Shown here: positions 1 to 12,300 of the stretch, piece by piece
Numbering within the stretch: the stretch's first letter is position 1
How the letters are laid out: the number at the start of each line of letters is the position of its first letter
Assembly (NCBI GenBank): GCA_002633005.1
Contig: NMRA01000053.1
Coordinates: forward strand, 1,190,240-1,227,321
DNA from: Phoronis australis
Lineage: Eukaryota > Phoronida > Phoronidae
Reading direction: 5' to 3'
Length of the DNA stretch: 37,082 bases
Notes under the pieces: model-generated
Told to the model about the DNA's origin: nothing
Databases searched by the model: none
Seen by the model: the letters and a program-made list of their open reading frames with translations, nothing else
Program-made: the position numbers and the translations under genes

Positions 1-1756
1 CCCTACCCCCTTCCCTTTTGTTTGTCCCCTGAACCTCTCTCACTGGTGTGCATGAGCTTGCAGTTTCTTTTATCTTCAAGCTACGTATAGTAACTGGTTA
101 TCAGCTTCTCAGCTCACATTTCATTGGCAGAACTAAGGGTCCCTAAAAAATAAGTTTGATTGAGGAACTTTCCTAGTAGTCTTCAAAACAGAATAGCAGT
201 TTTTGTTTGGTCTTGCCAGCTGGGTGAGCCCACTCCACCCTAAACCCATGTATTTTGCGGCCTTGTGTTTTTTCTTATGTTCGATAATGTTATAGTTCTG
301 TTCAATTGATAATGGATATTTACACGGTTCCATTTTGTGGTGTTCAATATTGTTTTTCCTTTAATTTGGACACATGACTAAATGTTTCTTTCTACTGTTC
401 AAATTTTTATGGTGTCTCCCACGACTTTTTATCAGGGAGGCAAATATTGAAATACTCCATTGAGCAGATATACTGATATTCTAAACATAGGAACCATATC
501 CGTTCCTAGTTTTGAAAGCTTAAATCAGCAACAGCTGTGTATGGTAGTTTTATTGAAGTTTTTTTTTCTGCATTATTTGATGTTTGATGTTTAGTGATGG
601 TCTCATTAATTCCTGGCCAGTCTGTCGAAATGTGTTAGTCATGAATTCCGAAGTCATTTAATTTGGTGCCCGTTTTACAAACTTGATAATAATCGTGATT
701 AATTAAAAAGATTGACTGATGCACTATTTTAGGGTATAGACGTCTGGATATCATTGCTAATTGTTAAATTATTTTATCCCATTATCATTTTCGTATCTCT
801 TGATATTGTAACGATCATAAATTTAGTCAACGGATGGTTATAAGCATTACATGTATATATTAGACAAAATCGTGTTAGTCGCCTCTTGTGTTGAAGCTGC
901 ATTATTTCGCACAAACTTTTATCTGTTATGTAAACATTGTTACATGGTTAATGTTCATATGAAATATAAAGTGAAAGCGGCTGTTAATCCGATTTTTGTT
1001 TCAAAACTGTTTTTAGTTTGACCGGCTATGCACTTTTCTCAACTCGTTCAACATATCTTATGTAGTCAACGAAATCAATTGAATTTGAATATTAATTGAA
1101 GTTAATTGCAATAATTCACCAGCGAAAGGCTTGATGTTGTACGCTTAGCACAATATTTATGAGGATCGCTCAATAGTGTCTGTATAGTTTATCTTCTTGA
1201 GGGTTCCGTTAGATCAGGGTCCAGTATTTGATATTTCATTTACAATTAAGTTAATTGCAATTAATATAATTAATAAAACAGAAAAGAAAACCCAATGTGA
1301 TCAAAGACCTACATGTAGCGTGCGTAAACTCAGGCACATATTTCAGTACATTTATGCAGCTCGTACGCACAACACTATATCTAATCACAAAGAACAGGTA
1401 ATGGTGTGATTAAGGCTTTCTGGAGGACATCTGTCGGTAATTCCAGTACTTAGCCTTTCCCTTATCCTACATTATTTGAAAACAGATGAAACTGAAAGTT
1501 GTTAACTGAGCATTTCCTAAATATTTAACATTTTGTCCGCCAAAAAGTGGGTTTTCGCGATTATTTCAGCCCAAAATGACCCCCAATTCGATCCAGCAAC
1601 CATAAAATGATAGCAGAAATGGATTCCAAATCTGCGAAAACATTAGAAACGCTACATTGGAGGATCCTGCAAGCCGTCATGTCGGAAGGTGGGAATTGAG
1701 CGAAACTCTAGGTGGCAAATGCCACCATATCCTGCATTGTAAACATTTTTGCTCCT
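1..1756. other. No gene seen
   Basis: AT-rich sequence with scattered stops in all frames. Two TACATGTA sites (848, 1310) and a repeated GTTAATTGCAAT word (near 1100 and 1250) are the only patterns noticed. Confidence 0.5.
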
Positions 1757-2219
1757 GTGGCGGATTTTAGCTGGGGGGAGGGGGCAAGGGGGCCGTGCAC
1801 CTCTAAAATTCTCCCAGATTCCATTGGGCAGTTTGGGGTGCGAATTGCTGACTACCCCTACATCTCTACATTTTAGGCAGGGCGCGCGCAATTGGCGAAA
1901 TTCTGCCGCGATGACTTCACAGGGACCTCAGGGGTCTCACACTCCACTGATTTATCCACAATATTTTGAAAACGCTTTGCCCAGTCACACATTGTGTGTC
2001 ATAAAAGAGATAAGCATACCAGCAGCTGACGCAGCAAGTAGAACTACTCTCGTTTATCACATTGGTGTAGACTCACAGTTGAACTGTGGTTTTCTGTAGA
2101 CCCTAGACCGTCCCGAGTTGCACCATATACCAACTCCGGACGGTCTCTCACGACGATTAAGCGTTAAGGGTTATTCCTGTGCCCTGCCCCCCCTACTCAA
2201 AATCCTGGTTCCACCCCTA
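1757..2219. mobile_element. Short non-autonomous DNA transposon with imperfect TIRs
   Basis: The left end reads GGCGGATTTTAGCTGGGGGG. The right end, reversed, reads GGGGTGGAACCAGGATTTTG then a G-run. The paired ends are imperfect but clearly related to the element at 20845-21335. The interior shows no transposase. Confidence 0.5.
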
Positions 2220-3266
2220 ACTACATGTACTAAATTTCCAAAAAAAAAACAACTTTACACTAAACGTCAACGTTCTGACAACTAGGGTGCTCCTGCTCTG
2301 AACAAGGAACAACTTACGTCAAACTCAAAGGTGTGGTGGTTTCTTTGGAGGAACCCGTGTTCATAGCCGCTACAAATCGAAACTGTTTTTGTGTTTTCTT
2401 GTTGGGCTACTTGAAAATTTCGTCATACAACTACTCTGTTATGGTCGTTTAAGTAAGTACACGAAGTTTGCCCATCTCTTTGTCGTTGTCTAAGGTCATG
2501 TCTGTGCTTAGCATGCATGCAGTTGCGTTTTAGTTATGGTGACACGACATTCTGTCCAGATTCTACTTCACTGTTCAATTAATGCTGTTTAGCGCATATT
2601 ATATGGCACGAGTATCCAATGAACATTGTGAACGAATTATTTTAAAAACACCAATTGGGTCATTCTTTTACAGTGATTTTATTAAACGTGCTTCGATTTC
2701 GCTCTTTGACTCTTGAGGATTTTTGCATTTCGGACAATGGAGGCCCTTCTGTGGGTTTTAATTGATTTAATAAGAAGTTTTCCATTTGCGCAAACTTTGT
2801 TTTCTGGACATCAGTATTCAAGTAAGTATCTGATAATCGTCGTCTCATTAAGAACCCTGACCTGTAGGTGATTAGTCCCCCGCGCATTGTTATTTGCAAA
2901 CAAATTTACGTACAGCTTAGGCTACGGATGTGAATGAAAATAATTTCGGCCTCAGACGTGAAGAAGTATTGACCATCAGCGTCGGTCTCCAAGGGCACAA
3001 CTCTCAACTCAGCATGTGGTTCACACGTTTAGTGCAAAATTTGTATATCAATTAGTCACATGACACCTTTTTGGCTATCAATTCAGTCCTGACACCTATG
3101 TCGCGCCCGCTCGCCACACCACCGCCAGAGTTAGGTGTTCCCAGTGATAACACGTGAACGTTTGAGAGATTGAGTTGCGAACTTTTCAAACAGCCTGTGC
3201 AATTCAACCTCAGCTACATAATAACACTGTGCAACTGAACAAGTTCATCATCACTCGTCGTACATT
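2220..3266. other. Upstream region of gene A
   Basis: The 5' flank of the gene A leader. No clear TATA box; a CACGTG E-box lies at 3151-3156. A 79-codon minus-strand open frame (2660-2899) has no recognisable product. Confidence 0.4.
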
Positions 3267-3349
3267 ATGTGGTCTACCATCGTCCTCTGCTGCAGTGCGC
3301 TTCTCTGGTCGTCGGCGCCGCAAGTTAGAAGTCAGTTGCTACCCAAAAG
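3267..3349 (+). CDS. Gene A exon 1: signal-peptide leader
   Basis: Starts at an ATG followed by Trp-Ser-Thr. The hydrophobic core IVLCCSALLW runs to a plausible signal-peptidase site near SSA. The exon ends in Lys-Arg, split across the splice (phase 2), with donor AG|GTAAGA. Gene B has a matching leader (Met-Trp-Ser start, KR end, same donor and phase), which supports this start. The Lys-Arg just before the first mature Cys may be a propeptide cleavage site. No convincing TATA box was found upstream; ACATAATAA at about 3216 is weak. Confidence 0.75.
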
Positions 3350-6300
3350 GTAAGACGAGATATAAAGGCACGCCTGTGTATTTTTTTTCAATCTGTTGTG
3401 TTCCAAATGTCCTTTCTTTGAAACCTATACATGTATGGAAGTAAATTCACTGACTTCGTCAAACGAAACTGATTCGTGAGCCAGAAGCTAAACACTAGTT
3501 ACGCGTCTAGCCAGAACCAAATTAAGCAAAGAGCTAGCTTACACGTGCTCCTCGTCTCCTCCAGTGAACTATTCTTCTCCCACTACACTATGTACCCCTA
3601 CTCACCCCCCCCCCCCTCCCCACGATCTCTCGGCACAAAAGGTCTGTTTTTTGATAGAAGAAAAACTAAACTACCGGCCCTGGAACAGTCTAGTCTTTTT
3701 TCGTCGATATATCGCTTGACTACCGCCATCTTTTATCAATTTGCTCACAGCTCCAGATTTGCGGAATTTTGCAAGGGGTGTTTTCCAGTTACGGTCACAA
3801 AGCTGCTCTACTGCATGCATACATGTATACTTTTGGACGCTTTGGCTACCGCTGTGCATTCTAGAATCAATTTTAGTCTTACGTTTGCCTCGATATTGTA
3901 GGAGTTCCAGAAGCTTTTTCGTGAAACTTGGCAAACGGTTATCAATTTATAGCATCGTTCATTTTGGAACAGGTTCGGCGAATTCTGCCCATTATTTTTC
4001 CTGTAATGACCATCTTAAACACGTCTAGAAACATACCGTTTGCTACGAAGTCGTGAGTGCATTCCAACGCTTCTCGTTGCTCTTGTTGCAAATCTGGAGA
4101 TTAATCTATGCGCTTATTTATGATGTTGATTCACTTTCCTCTATTATCTTACCCGTAAATAGCTTCTCGATATTTACTATGAATGAGGTGCAAAAATGTC
4201 ACCCTGTTCCTTGTCATTTAATTTGATTAAGAGCAGAAAGCAGTTCATCACGAACACCCTCATGATTAGACGGGAAACTATCGTCTTATAGTTTCCCTGG
4301 CGACACCTAGTGTATTTCTAGTTGCTTATTTTTCACACTGAAACACAAGAGACTTGGTCGCTATGATGTGTTTTGACACTGTCATTTGAGGACACCAATT
4401 GTCAAAGGTAATGAACGGTAATGAACTGCTTACAGTAACTACGCTGTCCTCGTTATCGATAGAATGGTCATTTAGTCCAACTCCTATTTTTGTCCAGTCT
4501 CGCAATTACTCAGTGTCGCCAAAAAATGCTACTTCACGTACTCGTCAGGTTGCGTAGACCAAGCTTATCAACAAAGTATGCAATGTGTCTTTCCTAAGGC
4601 TTAGCATTGATCCTAGGTTATTATCCGCACACGATATCCCTCCACTCTCCATATACCTTTTCGTACACTACAAACCGAACATGAACACGTAACCGGGCGT
4701 GCGTTCATTGGACGCTAGGACCTACTGTACACTAGGACCTAGCTAAAACCTAGTTAGTCACGTGTTCTCATTTAAAATGCACGGCAATATCTCACGTAAT
4801 ATCTCACGTAATCTCGCGAAGTTTTGCTTTTTAGCGAGGTCCGAGCGTACATTTTGGGGCTAACATGAACTTCCGTTTGGAATTAAAATTGTGGTTGCCA
4901 TTGCGAAATTATCCTAGAACCGCCGGTGATCGGAAGAGAATTGGTCATTACTGATCCGACATTGTTTATGCTGCAAAGCTGCAACGGGGAAACTCGGCCT
5001 TTAACCTAACCGACTTTTCCCCGAAATGCGGTTTGGTTAGGATTGCTTACTTGTGTCCTCATTGCTTCCCGACTGTAGCCTGAAGGAGTTTTTCGACTTC
5101 AAATGTATTGTTACAAAATCAAATTTTGAATAGATGGCATGTCTTGGTTATAATGATCTAAATATATATTTTAAAAATGACACTCGCACCCCTACTGTAG
5201 TCACTCGTACCAACGTAGATGATCTTTGAGAAAAAATGAAGTCAGTGGCAGCTTGATATACTTTCCTCTTGAAAATTCAAATTATCGAAAACCAAATTGT
5301 TTCGTTCTAGGAGGTATGAATACACCCCATATTAAGGATGTCGTGCTAAATAGACGTGTTGATTTTTTTGCGAAAAACGTACCACTGAGTTACGTTTTTG
5401 TTAAAATAAGAAATTTTAGGTATTGTTCCGATGTAAGGGAGATTTTGAGAAAACAAAAATTCCTCTGAGTTGAGAATGTCAGAGAAGAACCTAGATTCGT
5501 GAACGCTTAAACGAACTTGGTAAAATTTCCATTACACACAAGTTCTCCTTATTTAGCACCCTTACACTGACTGCTAATTTTTGTTTCTGCAGGTGTCTTT
5601 TCAAAGATTACTCATTGGTGACGTGGTTTAAAGATTGTAATATTGAGTGGGAGATGGATGAACCATTTTGTGTTACTGCCATCAACAACTGCCCAACTAG
5701 TAAGTAAAGTTGTCAACATATATTCCGCTCATGAGTGAATTCGTAGTTTTTGACCCTTCGTTACTCACAAAAATACTACCGAGTTCATTTCCACTGACCG
5801 AGAGGGAAACCGTTAAATATTTAGCACTAGCAGCCAAAATTGAATTGATAGGACGAAAAATGAACGGATATTCGATTACTTGATAGTTTTCTTGTAACGA
5901 AAGGGGCAAGTACTGTGGAATCAGCCCCGTAGCGACCTAAACCCAAGTTGGCCAAAATATTATCTTTATTTACACTTGCAAGCGAAAGTTTCATCCAGAA
6001 CCCCCATCACCAATATACTGAAATTTGAAGTTTCGACATTTTGGACTTGATAATTGGTTTAAGAGCTACATGTATTATTGGCGAGAAAGGCGATTTTCTG
6101 AATTTCTCCATACCGTAATGGAACCCGGCGGAGCTTTTGCGTCACAGTCAAACGCTTTGCTGACGAGCTAAGTCACACGCTAGTGAACGAGAGAGTATTT
6201 TAGCCTGGTAGTCGCCAACCTTGATTTCAATGAATTTCTGGTAGACATCGGCGAGAATAGGCAATTCGTAATAAGATCGCAAAAGCAAAACGAATGTCTT

Positions 6301-9300
6301 TGTTTAATGCTTCTGGTCAGTCTATCCCATCCATTAATAATCCCCGACACGATAATGGCCCTTTACTGGTAATGTAACATAACCTGGGCCAATCTCATTG
6401 CTGGCGGACTGTTCAGCCTTTTTTCACTTGGTCTATCTGCCCTAGTCTCGAAATTTGACTTCGAATTAAGGTAAAAATTAGAGAGCGATATACTGACAAC
6501 AGCCGGTTCACTAATTTAAGCGTTTTGTCGCTCTCTGGCGAAAACACCGTCACTTCAACTGATCATTTACACAGTTCAAGGCTGAAGCTTGGCTCCATGA
6601 TTGACAGCAGTAATGCAACTTGAACAAGGGTAGCAACATATAGAGTCATGCAAAACTTTCCCCGTTCACAATTCGTCCATCTTAACACCTGGTGTTAACT
6701 TTTGTTCAATAGCATGTATAGATGGAAGTGGTGGAACTCACCAATGGCAGGAAAAGTGGACGGAAACTAGGGACGCGGCAACATTTGACTGTGAGTGTGA
6801 ACGCTGGCGCCCGTGGATGTTTCCTGCTGAACTACCATCACCTTTACAGGAGATAATTCCACCATCGGCAAACTGCTTCCGACGAGGTATGCATTTTTAC
6901 ACAAGACAATATATATCTGTCACGAAACCTAGAAGGATTGTAATTGTTTCTGCAAGTACGGTGAGAAAGAAATTGTTTCCAGAATTGTAGAATACCAGAG
7001 ATGCGTTCTGAAGGCCCCCCAACCCTTCAGAAATAATTGGGACAAAAAAATCTTTGTTTATGAAAGAAAACACTGAACTCTATTCTAAAACTTCCATTTC
7101 ATCCTTACCGGACAAATAGGTGGCCTTTAATATTTTTGGGCACTGTACTAAGCTGTAGAACAAGGGTTTATTAGTGGAGAACTTGCCCTTCCGTGCCCTT
7201 GGCGTTTCTCCAGATTCTTGGAAGTTTTGGCCGGCAGCCCAGAATAGCTGACGGCAGCAGCGCTTCAAAGTGTTTCCCAGTGTGCAAAGAAATGGATGTC
7301 TGCTGCTGTTTACACTTTGAGTGTGGCCCTTCAGTGAGGATCCTATAAAAGGGACAAAACTGAGCTGCATAACATTACACGTTGAAGATTCCGGTCAAAA
7401 ATGATTTAAAACGAACAATTCTGGCTGAGTGAGCACCGAATGACTCACGACAGATAAGTTGCAGTTTGGAAATATCACACCAGAAACCCCCAAAACACCC
7501 TCCCACAATTGAACTACTTAAGAAGCTCAATCAGTTGAGATAACGCACAAAATCTTTGATACAGTGTTAACTGAATGAACTTGACAAATTAAACTCTGGG
7601 TGGCCGGGAGCCCAGCTCCAGAAACCCCCTAAATTTTCGCTCACGGAATACTGTTCAAATATGAGCAAGATTAGATATTCGAAGTACCGGCCAAAACTGA
7701 TTGAAAACGAGCACTTGTGTCACGCTGAACGCCGCCGGGATGTTCTATGACACGGAAACTGCATTCTGGGAAGGTTCCGCCAGAAACTTAAAAATAATTT
7801 AGTTCAAACATTCGAGGAACCATAAAAGCCAGTTCCACATAATTCAGTACATGTCACTAAATATGACAGACAAATGCATCCCCTTTTCCTCTGTATATTT
7901 GGCGCTCCTTGGTGGATTTTAATGCACGCGCATACTTAGCTGTAGGTGCATATTGCTGTCGTCTCTGTATGGGCATCCGGTGTCTGTCGCCCGGCATCCC
8001 GGATGCGGCGAAGCTGTATCTCCAAAACCCCTCACAGAATCTTAACGAGATTTGGCAGATGAAGCTCACAACGGATGACGAAAAATTTCGTATCTACCCG
8101 TCCATTGGTGTGGCCCCTGGTGGCAACTTAAATTTTTATGCTCTCACATATTTACATGTATTTGTGGGTGTATATTGCCGTCATTTCTGCTTGAGCGTCC
8201 GAGCATCCGGCGTCCGTAACCGGCGTAAAGCGTCCTAAGCCCTCACAGGATCTTGATGAGATTTAGGAGATGTGTTTCTATGACGCTTAAGATGAAGGAC
8301 TTAGAATTTCAGAACTCTCCGGCCACTGGTGTGCCCTCTAGTGGCAATTTTAGTTTTTACGTTACCTCTGTATCTTCAAAGGTCCTCGGCGCATTTTCAT
8401 AAAATTTGGCAGATAGGCATCTATTACTGAGGCGACGCTATCTTCCGGTTTTCTGATTGATTTAAGTTTTTACGCCATCTAGGGGCCAGTTTTTGCTGTT
8501 TTTGCCGAAGTTTGGTTGACAGAGGTGCAGAAGTCATAAAACAAACCACTATGTAGAAGGAGGAAAGTATGTTGCTAATGTGGAGAGGATGGCTGACAAT
8601 CATTTTCCGACGACCTCGACTACTGTGACGTTTGCTGGTGGCAGTTTTGTTTTTTACGCCCATGGCTGAATCTCCTAAGCCCTTCGTAGGATCTTTATAA
8701 AATTTAGCAAGTGAATTTATATGAGGTTGACAACGAATGACGACGACTTTCAGATGGATCGGTCAAATACTGTGACCCCTTGGGGCAATTTCATATTTTT
8801 CCGATTTCCTCTGTTTCTCTGAAGCTGTTTATTGGATTTCTATGAAATATGGTAAGTAGCTATCTGTTGAAACGGTGACATATTCCTGTTTTCAAATGTA
8901 TTTTACATATTTTGCGCCATGTAATGGCCATTTTTTTCTGTTTTCAGTTTGTTTTTAGCAACAGTCTATCTATCTGCCAAATCTTACTCTAAAATGATTG
9001 TGAAAATTCGCATATATGTTCTTAGTGTGAAGAGGACGGTTGACAACTAATAATTTTCCGCCGACTTCAACTACTGTGGAGCCTATTAGTGGCAGTTGTT
9101 TTTTGCGCCTATAGCCTCCTAGTGACAATTTCATTTCTCTCCATTTTTCTCGGTTTCTCAGAAGTTCCTTGACCGATTTGTTTGAAATTTGGTAAATAGC
9201 TTTGGTGACATATACCATTGAGCTTTCGGATGGATTCGACGTATCTTGTGCCATCGAGTAACCATTTTATGATTCAAATAAACACCCCTAGAGCCACACG

Positions 9301-12300
9301 GTTTGCGGTGCAATCGTGGGCGCATTTTGACGCTCCGCGTTGCTCTTGTTTACATGTACGTTTACAACTGTATATTCTGACTCGAATTTTCAAAAAATTT
9401 GACAGACATAAATTTATTAGTAAGATGACTCTATGTTCCCGATGTACTTTGCGCCACCTAGTGGCCATTTTCAATATTTTTGAGTCTCTTTTTTGGCTTC
9501 CAAAGCTCTCAAAACAAACCACTCTACGGATGAATGTTAAAATTGACATTTATGATCTTATTGTAAAGAGGGCGGTTGACGATGATTTTTGACTACTGTG
9601 GCGCCTCCTAGTGGCAGTTTTGTGCGTTTTGGGGTCCACGAATGCATTTCCTAAACGCTCTGCAGGTTTTTTAAATTAAATTTAGCAAGTGTATTTGTAT
9701 GAATTTGATAACTGACGACAATGACTTTCGGAACGATCAGACTACCAGTGTGCCCCTTAGTGGCAATGTTATTTTGTTTTACTTTTGCCTCTGTGTATTC
9801 AAAGGTTTTCAGCGAATTTTCATATAATTTGGCAGACAGGTATCTATTAGTGAGGTGACGCTATCGTCTTGTTTTCGGATAAATTCGGAGATAGTTTGCG
9901 CCACCTTGTGACCATTTGTACTGTTTTGAGTCTGTATTTTGGCGTTCGCCCCTCTTTCACTCGAATGATGGAAGTGAAAACTGGCATGTATGTTCCTACT
10001 GTGAAGAGAACAGCTGACAACGGTTTTCCGACGGCTACTTCGATTATTGTGTCTCCTCCTAGTGGCAGTTTGTTACACCTATGTCTGTATCTCCCACACC
10101 TTCTGCAAGATCTTTATAAAATTTACCAAGTGTGTCTATATGAAGTTGACAACAGACGACGACGACTTTCAGACTAATTTGACAAACGCTGTGCCCCTCA
10201 GTAGAGACAATTTCATTTGTTGTTGCTGTCCTTTGTTTCTCTAAAGTTCCTTGACGGATTTTTTTGAAATTTGGTATATAGCTTTCTATTAACGATTAAC
10301 GTATTCCTGTTCTCGTATTAATTAGACTATTTTGCGCCGTCTAGTGGTCATTTTTATGCGCCCACATATTTATATGTGGACGCATTATGCCGTCATCTCT
10401 GTCCGTCCGTCCGTCCGTCCGTCCGTCCGTCCGTCCGTCCGTCCGGGCGGCGTCCGTCCGGCGTCTGGCGTCCGCTGCTCTATCTCCAAAACCCTTTGAC
10501 ATACGTTCATGAAATTTGGCACATATGTTCCATTCATAAATGGGACGGCATGTGCGAACTTTCGGACGGATCCGACTACCGGTGTGCCCCCTAGTGGCAA
10601 TTTTAGTTTTTTACGCTTACCTTTGTATCTTCAAAAGTCCTGAGCGGATTTTCATGAAATTTGGTATGTAGGCACCTAGTAGTGAGATGACGCTATCCTG
10701 CCGTTTTCGGATGGATTCGACATAGTTTGCGCCACCTAGTGGCCATTTTTACTGTTTTCGAATCTGTTTTTGTGCTTCCACCCCTCTATCAACCAAACCG
10801 CTCAAAGGATGATTGTGAAAATTGGCATGTATGTGCTTACTATGTAGAGGACGGTTGACGATGATTTTCCGACGATTTCGACTACTGTGGCNNNNNNNNN
10901 NNNNNNNNNNNNNNNNNNNNNNNNNNNNNNNNNNNNNNNNNNNNNNNNNNNNNNNNNNNNNNNNNNNNNNNNNNNNNNNNNNNNNNNNNNNNNNNNNNNN
11001 NNNNNNNNNNNNNNNNNNNNNNNNNNNNNNNNNNNNNNNNNNNNNNNNNNNNNNNNNNNNNNNNNNNNNNNNNNNNNNNNNNNNNNNNNNNNNNNNNNNN
11101 NNNNNNNNNNNNGATTATTGTGTCTCCTCCTAGTGGCAGTTTGTTACACCTATGTCTGTATCTCCCACACCTTCTGCAAGATCTTTATAAAATTTACCAA
11201 GTGTGTCTATATGAAGTTGACAACAGACGACGACGACTTTCAGACTAATTTGACAAACGCTGTGCCCCTCAGTAGTGACAATTTCATTTGTTGTTGCTGT
11301 CCTTTGTTTCTCTAAAGTTCCTTGACGGATTTTTTTGAAATTTGGTATATAGCTTTCTATTAACGATTAACGTATTCCTGTTCTCGTATTAATTAGACTA
11401 TTTTGCGCCGTCTAGTGGTCATTTTTGTTGTTTTCTAAACTTTTTTGGCGTCCGGTGCTCTCTATCACCCAAACACTGTTCGTGTGATGTTAGTGTTTAT
11501 ATTTCTACTGTGAGGAGGACGGCCGATGATGATTTTTGGACGACTCTAATTACTCTGGTTTTTTATGCCGTCATCTCTGTCTGTTCGTCCGTGCGTCCGT
11601 CCAGCGTCCGTCCGTCCGGCGTCCGCTGCTCTATCTTCAAAATCCTTTGACGCTGTACGTTCATGAAATTTTGCACACGTGTTCCGTTCATGAATGGGAC
11701 GGCATGAGCGAACTTTCGGACGGATCTGACTGCCGGTGTGCCCCCTAGTGGCAATTTTAGTGTTTTATGTTTGCCTCTCTACCTTCAAAGGTCCTCAGCG
11801 TATTTTCATAAAATTTGACATGAAGGAATCTATCAGTGAGATTCAACGAAGTTTGCGCCACCTATTGGCCAATTTGCCGTTTTCGAGTGGGTTTTGGCGT
11901 CCACTCCTCTATCAATAAAACCGCTCTATGGATGAAAATTGGCATGTAAGTTCTTACTAAGAAAAGGACAGCTGACCACGATTTTCCGACGACTTCGACC
12001 TCGTTTTTTGAATTCATGGCTGTATCTCCTAAACCGTTTGCAGAATATTTACTAAATTTAGCAAGTGTATTTATATGATGATGACAACAGATGACAACTT
12101 TCGGACGGATCTGACCACTGGTGAGTCCTCTAGTGGCAATTTTAGTTTTTTAGGTTTACCTCTGTATCTTGAAATGTCCTCAACGGATTTTCAGAAAATT
12201 GGGAATATAGGCATCTATTCAGTGGTGAGATGGTGCTATCCTCCGAGTTGCATGGTCATATTTACTTTTCATGTTTCGAACCTAGTTTTCCGAAAAAAAT

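Noticed and set aside
133-333. Minus-strand frame vaguely like a transposase helix-turn-helix (SIEQ, IIEHKKKH)
   Set aside because: Short, with no further transposase blocks or inverted ends nearby; similarity too weak to call.
2660-2899. Minus-strand 79-codon frame
   Set aside because: No motif, no convincing splice context, and low-complexity basic composition.
10822-11315. Open frames spanning the N gap
   Set aside because: They exist only because N codons are read through; the surrounding DNA is tandem repeat.
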